Below are positions 44,441 to 54,027 of a stretch of 64,000 nt of DNA, piece after piece. The notes beneath the pieces were generated by a model, which saw only the letters and a program-made list of their open reading frames with translations, made no database searches and was not told where the DNA came from. A program made the position numbers and the translations under genes. The stretch lies in NCBI RefSeq assembly GCF_014201905.1, contig NZ_JACHFM010000002.1, forward strand, positions 1,276,840-1,340,839, written 5' to 3'. Within the stretch, counting starts at the first letter, position 1; the number at the start of each line of letters is the position of its first letter. Source of the stretch: Amaricoccus macauensis (GTDB taxonomy: Bacteria; Pseudomonadota; Alphaproteobacteria; Rhodobacterales; Rhodobacteraceae).

Positions 44441-45595
44441 ATGAGCCACGAGCGCCGCCTTCTGTCCACCGCCCTGCTCTTCTCGCTCGCGCTCTCACCG
44501 CTCGCGGGCCATGCGTTCGAGACCAGGGCGCGGGAAGCTCTGGTGATCGACGACGACACCGGGATGGTGCTCTTCAGCAAGGATGCCGACGTGCCGATGC
44601 CACCGGCCTCCATGTCGAAGCTCATGACGCTCTACGTGCTCTTCGAGGCGATCCGCGACGGCCGGGTGAGCAAGGACACCGAGTTTCTCGTGAGCCCGCA
44701 CGCCCAGTCGATGGTCGGCTCGCGGATGTTCGTCGAGGCCGGGACCCGGGTGAGGGTCGAGGACCTGATCCAGGGCATCATCGTGCAGTCGGGCAACGAC
44801 GCCTGCGTCGTGGTCGCCGAGGGCCTCGCCGGCACCGAGGCGACCTTCGCCCGGCAGATGACGAAACGCGCGCAGGAACTCGGGCTCAAGCAGTCGCATT
44901 TCGTCAACGCCTCCGGCCTGCCGGCCGACGGACAGGTGATGAGTGCCCACGATCTCGTGCTGCTCGCGCAGCACATCATCGCGGACTTCCCCGAAGAGTA
45001 TAAATACTTCCAGGAGACGGAATTCACCTGGAACGGCATCCATCAGCCGAACCGCAACCCGCTCCTGAAACTCGGGCTGGGCGTCGACGGGCTGAAGACC
45101 GGGCATACGGCGGAGGCAGGCTTCGGCCTGGTCGGCTCGGCGGTGCAGAACGGCCAGCGGATCCTCTTCATGATGGGCGGGCTCGGCAGCGAGGCGGAGC
45201 GCGCGTCCGAGACCCGGGCGGTGGTGCAATGGGCCTTCGGGGCCTTCGATACAGTGCGCTTCTTCACCGGGGGAGAGACCGTCGCGGAGGCTGACGTCTG
45301 GCTCGGGGCCGCGCCGCGCGTGCCGATCGTGGCACCGAAGGACATCCAGATGCTCGTCCCGCGCGAGGACCGCTCGGGAATGACCTCACGCATCGTCTAC
45401 CGCGGGCCGCTGGAGGCGCCGATCGCCGCCGGCCAGCCCGTCGCGAAGCTGCTGGTCGACGTGCCCGGCAAGGATCAGGTGACCTTCGACCTCGTCGCCG
45501 GCGCCGACGTGCCGCGCGGCGGGTTGCTCACGCGTCTGCAGGCTGCGGCCGAGCTCACCCGTGCGCGGGCCGCGAGCTACCTGCCCGGCCACTGA
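44441..45595 (+). CDS. D-alanyl-D-alanine carboxypeptidase (PBP5/6 class)
   Basis: A 384-residue secreted enzyme with a signal peptide ending near GHAFE (residue 26). Catalytic motifs: SMSK (S-x-x-K, near 57-60), SGN (near 117) and KTGHT (near 219). The C-terminal domain and final amphipathic helix match PBP5 proteins, which trim pentapeptides of peptidoglycan. It is followed after 3 bases by tmk, a common arrangement in Rhodobacteraceae. Confidence 0.92.
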   Translation: MSHERRLLSTALLFSLALSPLAGHAFETRAREALVIDDDTGMVLFSKDADVPMPPASMSKLMTLYVLFEAIRDGRVSKDTEFLVSPHAQSMVGSRMFVEAGTRVRVEDLIQGIIVQSGNDACVVVAEGLAGTEATFARQMTKRAQELGLKQSHFVNASGLPADGQVMSAHDLVLLAQHIIADFPEEYKYFQETEFTWNGIHQPNRNPLLKLGLGVDGLKTGHTAEAGFGLVGSAVQNGQRILFMMGGLGSEAERASETRAVVQWAFGAFDTVRFFTGGETVAEADVWLGAAPRVPIVAPKDIQMLVPREDRSGMTSRIVYRGPLEAPIAAGQPVAKLLVDVPGKDQVTFDLVAGADVPRGGLLTRLQAAAELTRARAASYLPGH

Positions 45596-45598
45596 GGC

Positions 45599-46228
45599 AT
45601 GGCGGGTGTGCGCTTCATCAGCTTCGAGGGCGTCGACGGCTCGGGCAAGACGACCCAGCTCCGCGCTCTCGCTGCGCGCCTGCGCGCCTCGGGAACCGAG
45701 GTCGTCGAGACCCGCGAGCCCGGCGGCTCCGAGGGCGCCGAGCTGATCCGCCGGCTCCTCGTCGAGGGCGATCCGGCACGCTGGTCACCGGAGACCGAGA
45801 TCCTGCTCTTCACCGCCGCGCGCCGGGATCATCTGGAACGCACGATCAGGCCCGCCCTTGCCCGGGGTGCCACGGTGCTGACCGATCGCTTCGCGGATTC
45901 CACCCGGGTCTATCAGGGCGTTGGCCGTGCAGATCTGCAGGGGGCCGACCTGCGCGAGACCGTCGATGCGCTCCACGATCTCGCGATCGGCGTCGAGCCG
46001 GACCTGACGCTGATCCTCGACATCGACCCCTCTGTCGGCCTTGCGCGCGGGCTCGCCCGGGGCGGCGCCGAAGACCGCTTCGAGCGGCTGGGAACGGACT
46101 TCCAGCTCCGGCTTCGGGCGGGCTTTCTGGCCCTCGCCGCGGAATTCCCGGAGCGCTGCCGGGTGATCGACGCGAGCGGCACCGCCGAGGAGGTGGCCGC
46201 GCGGGTGGCCGCAGAGGTGGTCGGTTGA
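45599..46228 (+). CDS. tmk: Thymidylate kinase
   Basis: A 209-residue kinase with P-loop GVDGSGKTTQ (about 12-21), the TREPGGSEGAE motif and the LTDRFADST segment. It makes dTDP from dTMP for DNA synthesis. Its stop overlaps the holB start, so the two are translationally coupled. Confidence 0.95.
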   Translation: MAGVRFISFEGVDGSGKTTQLRALAARLRASGTEVVETREPGGSEGAELIRRLLVEGDPARWSPETEILLFTAARRDHLERTIRPALARGATVLTDRFADSTRVYQGVGRADLQGADLRETVDALHDLAIGVEPDLTLILDIDPSVGLARGLARGGAEDRFERLGTDFQLRLRAGFLALAAEFPERCRVIDASGTAEEVAARVAAEVVG

Positions 46229-47310
46229 GCGAGCCGCTGGAATCCGATCGCCTGCCCGGCGCGCCGCATCCGCGCGAGACATCCGTTCTCTTCGGTCAGG
46301 ATGCGGCCGAGGCGCAGTTTCTCGCGGCCGCGTCTGCCGGAAGGCTCCATCACGCCTGGCTCCTGACCGGCCCGCGCGGTGTCGGCAAGGCGACGCTGGC
46401 CTGGCGCATCGCCCGCGCGCTCATCGAGGGCGATCCCGTGACGCGCCTCGCGATGGCGCCGGAGGCCCCGGCGTTTCGCGCGCTCGCGACCCTCGCCTCG
46501 CCCCAGCTCTTTCTCTGCCGCCGGCCATGGGACGACAAGACCGAGCGCCTGCGCACCGCGATCACCGTCGAGGAAGTGCGCGCGCTCAAGGAATTCTTCC
46601 AGCTCTCCGCCACCGACGGCGGTCGCCGGATAGCGATCGTCGATGCCGCAGACGAGCTCAACGCCTCTGCCGCGAACGCGCTCCTGAAGGTGCTCGAAGA
46701 ACCGCCGTCGTCGGCCGTGCTGCTGCTCGTCTGCCACCGGCCGGCCGGGCTGCTGCCCACCATCCGCTCGCGCTGCCGCGAACTGCGCCTCAACCCGCTC
46801 GGGCCTGCCGACATGGCCGCGGCGCTCGCGGCCGCCGGGGCGGAAGTGGGCGAGAGCGCGGCACTCGCGACCCTCGCCGGAGGCTCGGTCGGATCGGCGC
46901 TGCGCCTTGCGGCCGAGGACGGCGTCGGGCGCTACGACGCGATCGCGAGCCTTCTCGCCCGCACCCCGCTCGATCGCCGCGGCCTGCTGGCGATCGCCGA
47001 CGGAGTCGCCGGCCGCGATGCCGCGCCGCGCTACGAGCTCACGCTCGAACTCATCGGCATCGCGCTCTGGCGTCTTGCCCTCCACGGTGCCGGCGCGCCG
47101 GTTGAGGCGGTCTCTCCGTCCGAGGCCGAGATGCTCGCGAGGCTCGCGCCCACCCCGGCTCATGCGGCGATCTGGGCCCGCCTCGCACCGGAGATCGCCG
47201 CGCGCACCACCCATGCCCGCGCGGTCAACCTTGACCCCGGGCAGGTGATCCTCGATACGTTCCTTCAGATTGACGCGGCGGCCGCCGAGGCGCGGGCACT
47301 CGCTGCCTGA
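46225..47310 (+). CDS. holB: DNA polymerase III subunit delta'
   Basis: A 361-residue clamp-loader subunit with an AAA+ core: a Walker-A-like GPRGVGKATLAW (near residue 49), SATDGGRRIAIVDAADELN and ANALLKVLEEPP, both typical of HolB. It starts at TTG overlapping the tmk stop. It loads the sliding clamp with the other subunits. tmk-holB-tatD-MBL is a conserved order in alphaproteobacteria. Confidence 0.93.
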   Translation: MSEPLESDRLPGAPHPRETSVLFGQDAAEAQFLAAASAGRLHHAWLLTGPRGVGKATLAWRIARALIEGDPVTRLAMAPEAPAFRALATLASPQLFLCRRPWDDKTERLRTAITVEEVRALKEFFQLSATDGGRRIAIVDAADELNASAANALLKVLEEPPSSAVLLLVCHRPAGLLPTIRSRCRELRLNPLGPADMAAALAAAGAEVGESAALATLAGGSVGSALRLAAEDGVGRYDAIASLLARTPLDRRGLLAIADGVAGRDAAPRYELTLELIGIALWRLALHGAGAPVEAVSPSEAEMLARLAPTPAHAAIWARLAPEIAARTTHARAVNLDPGQVILDTFLQIDAAAAEARALAA

Positions 47311-47332
47311 CCCCTCTCTCGGACTGCCTTCC

Positions 47333-48121
47333 ATGACCCTGCCCACGCTCGTCGACAGCCATTGCCACCTCGACTTCCCGGACTTCGCCGGACAGACCGA
47401 CGCCATCGTCGCGCGCGCCCGGGCCTCCGGCGTTGGCCGCATGGTGACGATCTGCACCCGCCTGAAGAACGCCGACACCGTGCGCGGCCTCGCCGAGGCG
47501 CACGATGGCGTCTTCTGGGCGGTCGGCACCCACCCGATGCAGGTGGCCGAAGAACCCATGGCGCGCGTGGAAGAACTGGTCGCGCTCGCACGGCACCCGA
47601 AGATGGTCGGGATCGGCGAGACCGGGCTCGACTACCACTACACGGCCGAGAGTGCCGTGGCGCAGCAGGAGAGCCTGCGCCTCCACATCGAGGCGGCGCG
47701 CCAGACTGGCCTGCCGCTCATCATCCACTCCCGCGACGCCGATGACGACATGACGCGCATCCTGACCGAGGAGCACGCCGCCGGCGCCTTCACCTGCGTC
47801 ATGCACTGCTTCACTTCCGGCCGGGCGCTGGCCGAGGCCGCCCTCGGCCTCGGCTTCTACCTGTCGATCTCCGGCATCGCGACGTTCCGCAACTCGGGTG
47901 ACCTGCGGGCAATCTTTGCCGATGCGCCGCGCGAGCGGTTGCTCGTCGAGACGGACAGCCCCTACCTCGCGCCGCAGCCCCACCGCGGCAAGCGCAACGA
48001 ACCCGCCTACGTCGCCGAGACCGCGCGCATGATGGCCGGGCACCTCGAAATGGAGCCGGAGGACTTCGCAGCGCTCACCACCACGAACTTCGATCGCCTG
48101 TTCACCAAGGCCGCGGCATGA
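47333..48121 (+). CDS. tatD: TatD-family metal-dependent DNase/hydrolase
   Basis: A 262-residue TIM-barrel hydrolase with SHCHLD (about 9-14), GIGETGLDYH, HSRDAD, HCFTSG and ETDSPYLAPQP, all metal-site segments of TatD. The start at 47333 gives the normal N terminus; a longer frame from 47270 lacks support. It overlaps the next gene by 4 bases. Confidence 0.93.
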   Translation: MTLPTLVDSHCHLDFPDFAGQTDAIVARARASGVGRMVTICTRLKNADTVRGLAEAHDGVFWAVGTHPMQVAEEPMARVEELVALARHPKMVGIGETGLDYHYTAESAVAQQESLRLHIEAARQTGLPLIIHSRDADDDMTRILTEEHAAGAFTCVMHCFTSGRALAEAALGLGFYLSISGIATFRNSGDLRAIFADAPRERLLVETDSPYLAPQPHRGKRNEPAYVAETARMMAGHLEMEPEDFAALTTTNFDRLFTKAAA

Positions 48122-48918
48122 GCGCGCGGCTTCGCGCCACCATCCTCGGCTGCGGCTCGTCGGCAGGCGTGCCGCGCATCGGCGGCGACTGGGGCGATTG
48201 CGACCCGGCGGAGTCAAGAAACCGCCGGCTGCGCTGCTCGCTGCTTGTGGAGCGCATCGACGGCGAGGCCGTCACCCGCGCGCTCATCGACACCACGCCG
48301 GACCTGCGCACCCAGCTTCTCGCGGCAGGCGTCGGGCTCCTCGACGGCGTGGCCTGGACACACCCGCACGCCGACCACCTGCACGGCGTCGACGATCTGC
48401 GCACCGTCGTTCACAACCGGGGTGCGCGCCTGCCGGTCTGGGCCGACGCCGATACCACCGAGGTGCTGCTCTCGCGCTTCGCCTACGTCTTTGTCCAGCC
48501 GCCGGGCAGTCTCTATCCGCCGATTCTCGATCTCCACGAGATCGACGGGCCGTTCGAGATCGACGGCGCCGGCGGCGCGATCCGCTTCGAGCCGTTTCGC
48601 GTGCAGCACGGACGGATCGAGGCCCTGGGGTTTCGCATCGGCGACCTCGCCTATCTGCCCGACGTCTCGGCGATCCCCGAGGCGGCGTGGCCGGCACTCG
48701 AGAACCTCGACGTGCTCATTCTCGACGCGCTCCGCCGCAAGCCGCACCCGACCCACGCGCACCTCGACCAAAGCCTCGCCTGGATCGAGCAGGCCGCGCC
48801 CCGGCGCGCGGTGCTCACCGACATGCACAATGATCTCGACTACGCCACGCTGTCGGCCGAGCTGCCGGCCGGCATCATTGCCGCCCATGATGGTCTGGTG
48901 ATCGAGACGCCGGCGTGA
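48118..48918 (+). CDS. MBL-fold metal-dependent hydrolase (PhnP-like)
   Basis: A 266-residue metallo-beta-lactamase-fold protein. It has GCGSSAGVPRIG near the start, the metal motif THPHADHLHGVDDLR (about 82-96), a late His in FRVQHG and the C-terminal THAHLDQSLAW. PhnP-like enzymes cleave cyclic phosphodiesters; substrate here is unknown. It overlaps tatD and the next gene by 4 bases each. Confidence 0.88.
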   Translation: MSARLRATILGCGSSAGVPRIGGDWGDCDPAESRNRRLRCSLLVERIDGEAVTRALIDTTPDLRTQLLAAGVGLLDGVAWTHPHADHLHGVDDLRTVVHNRGARLPVWADADTTEVLLSRFAYVFVQPPGSLYPPILDLHEIDGPFEIDGAGGAIRFEPFRVQHGRIEALGFRIGDLAYLPDVSAIPEAAWPALENLDVLILDALRRKPHPTHAHLDQSLAWIEQAAPRRAVLTDMHNDLDYATLSAELPAGIIAAHDGLVIETPA

Positions 48919-49859
48919 TCGGCATCATCGTTCTCGTCGTCCTGCCGGTGTTTCTGGTGATCGGCGCCGGATACACCGCGACCCGCACCGGGTTCTTCTC
49001 GTCGTCGGCGGTCGACGGGCTCATGGTGTTCACCCAGAACTTCGCCATCCCCTGCCTTCTGTTCCTGGCCCTGGTCGACCTCGACCTCGCCAAGGTCTTC
49101 AACCCGGGGCTGCTGATCTCGTTCTATGCGGGCGCGACGATCTGCTTTGCCCTTGGCACGCTCGGCGCCCGCCTGCTCTTCCACCGCCGCCCCGGCGAGG
49201 CGGTGGCCGTGGGGTTTTCCGCGCTCTTCTCGAACTCGGTGCTGCTCGGCCTGCCGATCATGCAGCACGCCTATGGTGCCGGCGCGCTCTCCCCAAGCTT
49301 TGCGATCATCTCGATCCACGCGCCGTTCTGCTATTTCCTCGGCATCACCGTGATGGAGTTCGCCCGCGCCGACGGCCGCGGGCTCCTGTCGACCCTGCGC
49401 TCTGTCCTGCGCGCGATGTTCCGCAGCGGCCTCATGGTCGGACTTGCGCTCGGCTTCATCGTCAACCTCTCCGGGATCGCCCTGCCCGGCCCGCTGCGCG
49501 CCGCGCTCGAGATGGTGGCGGACGCGGCGCTGCCAGCGGCGCTGTTCGGGCTCGGCGGGGTGATGACGCGCTACGCGATCCACGCCAATCTCGGCGAGTC
49601 GGCGATGATCGCCGTTCTCTCGCTCGGGCTGCACCCGGCGATCGCCTACACCCTGTCGCACCTGGTCTTCGACCTGCCCATGGAGTTCGTCCGCGCCGCC
49701 GTCGTCACCGCGGCGATGGCACCGGGCGTGAACACCTACGTCTTCGCCAGCCTCTACAACCGGGCGCAGGCGCAGGCGGCAAGCTCGATCGTGCTCTGCA
49801 CCGGGCTCCTCGTGGTGACGGCCGCCTTCTGGCTGAGCGTGCTGGGCGGCGCGGGATAA
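48915..49859 (+). CDS. AEC-family transporter (auxin efflux carrier family)
   Basis: A 314-residue membrane protein with about ten helices in two inverted halves, beginning IGIIVLVVLPVFLVIGAGY. The family exports small carboxylates or malonate-like compounds in bacteria. GTG or ATG ambiguity is absent: the start overlaps the previous stop. It ends 22 bases before a convergent gene. Confidence 0.85.
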   Translation: MIGIIVLVVLPVFLVIGAGYTATRTGFFSSSAVDGLMVFTQNFAIPCLLFLALVDLDLAKVFNPGLLISFYAGATICFALGTLGARLLFHRRPGEAVAVGFSALFSNSVLLGLPIMQHAYGAGALSPSFAIISIHAPFCYFLGITVMEFARADGRGLLSTLRSVLRAMFRSGLMVGLALGFIVNLSGIALPGPLRAALEMVADAALPAALFGLGGVMTRYAIHANLGESAMIAVLSLGLHPAIAYTLSHLVFDLPMEFVRAAVVTAAMAPGVNTYVFASLYNRAQAQAASSIVLCTGLLVVTAAFWLSVLGGAG

Positions 49860-49881
49860 CCCCCGCCGCGCCGTCGCAGGG

Positions 49882-51309
49882 TCAGTCGCGGGTCCAGATG
49901 CTGCGATCGACCCCGTCGCCAAGCTCGGGATAGTCCCCGAGGTCGAACGTCGGCTCACGCCCCTCGCTCCGCTGCCGGAAGTAATCGCGGGTGAGTTTCA
50001 CCACGGTTCCCGACAACGCCACGATCGCGATGAGATTGATCGTCGCCATCAGCCCCATCGACGCATCGGCCGCGTTGAAGACCGTCGTCACCGCCTGCAA
50101 CGCGCCCCAGATCACCATCGCCAGAACGACGAAGCGCAAGACCATCAGGCCGGCGGTGTTGCCGATCCCGAGGAAGGCCATCGCCATCTCGGAATAGGCG
50201 TAGTTGCCGATGATCGAGGTGAAGGCGAAGAAGAAGATCGCCACCGCGATGAAGTACGGCCCGATCCAGCCGACGTGATCGGCCAGCGCCGCCTGCGTGA
50301 GCTGGGTGCCGGTCAGCTCGGCGCCCGGCGTGTAGGCGCCCGACAGGAGGATCATCAGCGCGGTGCACGAGCAGATCACCAGCGTGTCGATGAAGACGCC
50401 GAGTGCCTGCACGAAACCCTGGCTCGACGGGTGGTGCGGCACCGGCGTCGCCGCCGCGGCGATGTTCGGCGCCGAGCCCATGCCGGCCTCGTTCGAGAAG
50501 AGCCCGCGCTTCACGCCGTTCAGCATCGCCGCCGCGACCCCGCCCGCAACGCCACCGGCCGCCTCGGCGAAGCCGAACGCATTGGCGATGATGTGCCCGA
50601 ACATCGCCGGAACCTCGCCGATATTGAGAGCCAGCACGATGAGCGCGAGGAGCAGATAGGCCCCCGCCATGAACGGCACGACGTATTCCGCGACGGTCGC
50701 GATCTTGCGGATACCGCCGAAGATCACCACCGCGGTCAGCGCCGCCAGCAAGACGCCCGTGGTGAGCTTTGGCACACCAAAGGCCCCGACCATGGCGTCA
50801 GCGATCGAGTTCGCCTGCACGGCGTTGAAGACCAGACCGAACGAGAGGATGAGGCAGACCGAGAACACCCCGCCGAGCCACGGCATGCCGAGGCCGCGCG
50901 CGATGTAGAAGGCCGGGCCACCGCGATAGACGCCGGTGCCCCCCTCCCGGTCGTGAACCTTGTAGAGCTGGGCAAGCGTCGACTCCGCGTACGCCGTCGC
51001 CATTCCGACGAGCGCGACCATCCACATCCAGAAGATCGCCCCGGGGCCTCCGAGCGTCAGCGCGACGGCAACGCCGGCGATGTTGCCGGTGCCGACGCGC
51101 GATGCCAGCGACGTGCAAAGCGCCTGAAACGGCGAGATCCCTTCCTTGTCGGTCGCGGGTGCGCTCGTCACCACGCGGAACATCTCGCCGAACCGCAGGA
51201 TCTGCTGGAAGCGTAGCCGGATCGTGAAGAAGATGCCGACGGCCAGAAGGCCGTAGATCAAAACGTACCCCCAGAAAACCGTGTTCAGGAAATCTATGAT
51301 TGCGTTCAT
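49882..51309 (-). CDS. Alanine/glycine:cation symporter (AGCS family)
   Basis: A 475-residue sodium-coupled amino-acid symporter with the family segments ASRVGTGNIAGVA (about 64-76), GGPGAIFWMW and NEAGMGSAPNIAA. I start it at ATG 51309, which follows GGAGGGGGAG; the longer frame adds 53 basic residues without family likeness. It is divergent from the gbcA-like gene, so it may be controlled together with it and import glycine or alanine. Confidence 0.9.
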   Translation of the reverse strand: MNAIIDFLNTVFWGYVLIYGLLAVGIFFTIRLRFQQILRFGEMFRVVTSAPATDKEGISPFQALCTSLASRVGTGNIAGVAVALTLGGPGAIFWMWMVALVGMATAYAESTLAQLYKVHDREGGTGVYRGGPAFYIARGLGMPWLGGVFSVCLILSFGLVFNAVQANSIADAMVGAFGVPKLTTGVLLAALTAVVIFGGIRKIATVAEYVVPFMAGAYLLLALIVLALNIGEVPAMFGHIIANAFGFAEAAGGVAGGVAAAMLNGVKRGLFSNEAGMGSAPNIAAAATPVPHHPSSQGFVQALGVFIDTLVICSCTALMILLSGAYTPGAELTGTQLTQAALADHVGWIGPYFIAVAIFFFAFTSIIGNYAYSEMAMAFLGIGNTAGLMVLRFVVLAMVIWGALQAVTTVFNAADASMGLMATINLIAIVALSGTVVKLTRDYFRQRSEGREPTFDLGDYPELGDGVDRSIWTRD

Positions 51310-51437
51310 GGGCTCCCCCTCCATTGCGCCCTTAACCCTAAGGGGTTGAAACTGAACGGGTCCAACCAATTCGCTCCGTGACGTCGCGCTGAGCGCATGA
51401 AATTTCGCCGGCAGCCCCTTCCGATCACGCCTTCGCA

Positions 51438-51460
51438 TTCGCGACATGCCGTGTCGCAAA
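51438..51460. promoter_or_regulatory. Palindrome in the AGCS / gbcA intergenic region
   Basis: TTCGCGACA-TGCCG-TGTCGCAAA: nine-base arms with one mismatch around a 5-base spacer, GCGACA/TGTCGC perfect. It sits in the 355-base divergent gap 51310-51664, which otherwise holds no gene. TGTCGC half-sites are known for AraC-type regulators with a glutamine-amidotransferase-like domain (ArgR and relatives of GbdR in Pseudomonas), so it may be the operator for the betaine genes. That link is inference. Confidence 0.45.
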
Positions 51461-51664
51461 TCACCCATCGCGAGATTCAGTCCGAGCTAATCTCGCCTTT
51501 GAATGGCGGCATGAATCGCGGCGGATAAACCAGGCAACGGGGGTCGACGAGCGCAGGATCGCTTGGAAGACCGCCCGTTTCCGAAGATCATCCGACGACC
51601 GACGCAAGCCCGGTACGCAACCCAGACTCCGCCACTGGCGGAAGGAACGAAGGAAGCCAGACCC

Positions 51665-52909
51665 ATGGTCTCGCAGGAGACGGCGCTCGACCTCATCACC
51701 CGGCGCAAGCCCGACCACGCTCTCGACCGCCTGCTCTACACCGATCCCGGCACGCTCGAGCTCGACCTTGCGGAAATCTACTATCGCGACTGGCTCTTCG
51801 CGATCCCGGCCTGCGAGATCCCGAAGACCGGAAACTTCGTCACCGTGCAGGTGGGCGAGTACCCGATCGTCATCGTGCGCGGCGCCGATGGCAAGATCCG
51901 CGCCTTCCACAACTCCTGCCGCCATCGCGGCAGCCGGGTCTGTACCGCGCTCAAGGGCTCGGCGCCGAAGCTCGTCTGTCCCTACCACCAGTGGACCTAC
52001 GAGCTTGACGGCAGGCTGCTCTATGCCCGCGACATGGGGCCGGACTTCGACGCCTCGCAGCATGGGCTGAAGCCTGTCGCCTGTGAGGATGCGGCCGGCA
52101 TGGTCTTCATCTGCCTCGCCGACAATCCGCCCGAGAACTCGGCCATGCTGGAGGCTGCGCGCCGCTATCTCGCGCCGCACCGCCTGAACGAGGCGAAGAT
52201 CGCCCATGAGTCGACGATCATCGAGAAGGGCAACTGGAAGCTCGTGATGGAGAACAACCGCGAGTGCTATCACTGCGCGGGCTCCCACCCGTCGCTCTGC
52301 CGCACGTTCCCGGACCGCCCCGGCTACACGTCACAGGACGAGAACGGCAACGTCGAGCCGGTGATCGCGAAGCACTGGGAGCGCTGCGAGGCGGCGGGGC
52401 TGCCGTCGCGCTTCCTCATCGACCCCGACCATCAGTGGCGCTTCGTGCGCATCCCGCTGCTCGGCGCGGGCGAGAGCTTCACCCTCGACGGCAAGGCGGC
52501 GGTGCCGACCAAGCGCCTGTCGACCGCGCCCTTCGCCGACGCGGGCTCGCTGCTCTTCTTCCACTATCCGAACAGCTGGAACCACTTCCTCGGCGACCAC
52601 ACGACGGTGTTCCGCATCCTGCCGATCAGCCCGACCGAGACCGAGGTCACGACCAAGTGGCTCGTCCACAAGGACGCGGTCGAGGGCGTCGACTATGACC
52701 TGACGAACCTGACGCAGGTCTGGACAGCGACGAACAACGAGGATCGCGCCGTGGTCGAGGAGAACCAGCGCGGGGTAAAGTCGCCCGCCTACGTGCCCGG
52801 CCCCTACAGCCGCATTCAGGAGGACGGCGTGATCCAGTTCGTCGACTGGTACTGCGCCACGATGACCGACCGCCTCGGCGGCGGCCACGCGCGCCTCGCG
52901 GCGGAGTAG
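51665..52909 (+). CDS. gbcA: Rieske-type oxygenase alpha subunit (GbcA-like, betaine demethylase)
   Basis: A 414-residue ring-hydroxylase-family oxygenase. Rieske site: CRHRGSRVC (near 86-94) and CPYHQW (near 105). Mononuclear iron site: ENNRECYHCAGSHPSL (about 196-211). Together with the reductase 5 bases downstream this fits GbcAB, which demethylates glycine betaine to dimethylglycine; stachydrine demethylase is a close alternative. The start at 51665 follows AAGGAAG; an open upstream frame from 51563 has no family sequence. Confidence 0.82.
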   Translation: MVSQETALDLITRRKPDHALDRLLYTDPGTLELDLAEIYYRDWLFAIPACEIPKTGNFVTVQVGEYPIVIVRGADGKIRAFHNSCRHRGSRVCTALKGSAPKLVCPYHQWTYELDGRLLYARDMGPDFDASQHGLKPVACEDAAGMVFICLADNPPENSAMLEAARRYLAPHRLNEAKIAHESTIIEKGNWKLVMENNRECYHCAGSHPSLCRTFPDRPGYTSQDENGNVEPVIAKHWERCEAAGLPSRFLIDPDHQWRFVRIPLLGAGESFTLDGKAAVPTKRLSTAPFADAGSLLFFHYPNSWNHFLGDHTTVFRILPISPTETEVTTKWLVHKDAVEGVDYDLTNLTQVWTATNNEDRAVVEENQRGVKSPAYVPGPYSRIQEDGVIQFVDWYCATMTDRLGGGHARLAAE

Positions 52910-52914
52910 CCCGC

Positions 52915-53997
52915 ATGAGCCTCGATCTCGTCCCCCGCCTCGGCGGCGCCCAGCCCTGGAAGGACAGCGAGCCGCTGGAATGCGTCTCGGTGGTGCCCGA
53001 AGGGCCGAACACCGTCTCGTTCTCGTTCCGCGCGCCCTCGGGCGCGTGGTTCGACTATCGTCCCGGCCAGTTCCTGACGCTGGAGCTGCCGGTGGCGGGC
53101 GGCCCGATCCATCGCACCTACACGATCAGCTCCAGCCCCTCGCGGCCGCTCTCGATCACCCTCACCGTGCGCGCCCAGTCGACGAGCATCGGCACGCGCT
53201 GGATGCTCGACAACCTGCGCGAGGGCGTGCGGCTGAGGGCGATCGGCCCGGGCGGGATCTTCGTCCCCGACGTCCCGGCCGACCGCAAGCTCCTGCTGAT
53301 CTCCGCCGGTTCGGGCGTGACGCCGATGATGGCGATCACCACCTACCGCTGGGATCTGGGCGGCCAGCCCGACATCTGCTTCGTCAACTGTGCGCGGCGC
53401 CCGTCCGAGCTCGTGTTCCGCAAGCGGCTCGAGCACATGGCGACGCGCGTCCCCTCGATCAAGCTGCACTTCGTGGTGGAGCAGGACGACCCGCACGACG
53501 CGTGGACCGGCTATCGCGGCACCTTCAACCAGCTGATGCTGGGCCTGATGGCGCCCGACTATCTCGACCGCGAGGTCTATTGCTGCGGCCCGGAGCCATT
53601 CATGCAGGCGGTCCGCGACATGCTGATCGGCTTCGGCTTCGACATGGACCACTACCACCAGGAGACTTTCGCGGCACCGGTGCTGACGCCGGCCGACGCG
53701 CCGGTCCTCGACGACGTGGTGCCGAGCGCCGAGGCGCTGTCGGAGGTGATCTTTGCCGCCAGCGGCCAGTCGGTGCCCTGCACCGAGGCCGATACGATCC
53801 TCGCCGTCTCGCGGCAGGCCGGGCTCAACATCCCCTCGGGCTGCACCTTCGGGGTCTGCGGCACCTGCAAGACCCGGAAGATCTCCGGCGAGGTCCACAT
53901 GGTGCACAACGGTGGCATCAGCGACGAGGACATCGCGGAGGGCTACATCCTCGCCTGCTGCTCGCATCCCATGGGGCGCGTCGAGATCGACGCCTGA
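52915..53997 (+). CDS. gbcB: FAD/NAD(P) reductase with C-terminal ferredoxin (GbcB-like)
   Basis: A 360-residue electron-transfer protein: FAD domain with RTYTISSSPS (about 62-71), NAD domain with ISAGSGVTPMMA (about 125-136) and YCCGPEPFM, and a plant-type 2Fe-2S ferredoxin at the C terminus (SGCTFGVCGTCKTRK, later ACCSHPMG). It passes NAD(P)H electrons to the Rieske oxygenase encoded just before it. The genes form one unit. Confidence 0.85.
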   Translation: MSLDLVPRLGGAQPWKDSEPLECVSVVPEGPNTVSFSFRAPSGAWFDYRPGQFLTLELPVAGGPIHRTYTISSSPSRPLSITLTVRAQSTSIGTRWMLDNLREGVRLRAIGPGGIFVPDVPADRKLLLISAGSGVTPMMAITTYRWDLGGQPDICFVNCARRPSELVFRKRLEHMATRVPSIKLHFVVEQDDPHDAWTGYRGTFNQLMLGLMAPDYLDREVYCCGPEPFMQAVRDMLIGFGFDMDHYHQETFAAPVLTPADAPVLDDVVPSAEALSEVIFAASGQSVPCTEADTILAVSRQAGLNIPSGCTFGVCGTCKTRKISGEVHMVHNGGISDEDIAEGYILACCSHPMGRVEIDA

Positions 53998-54027
53998 CCC
54001 CCGACGCCTGACCCTCGCGGCCCGCGA

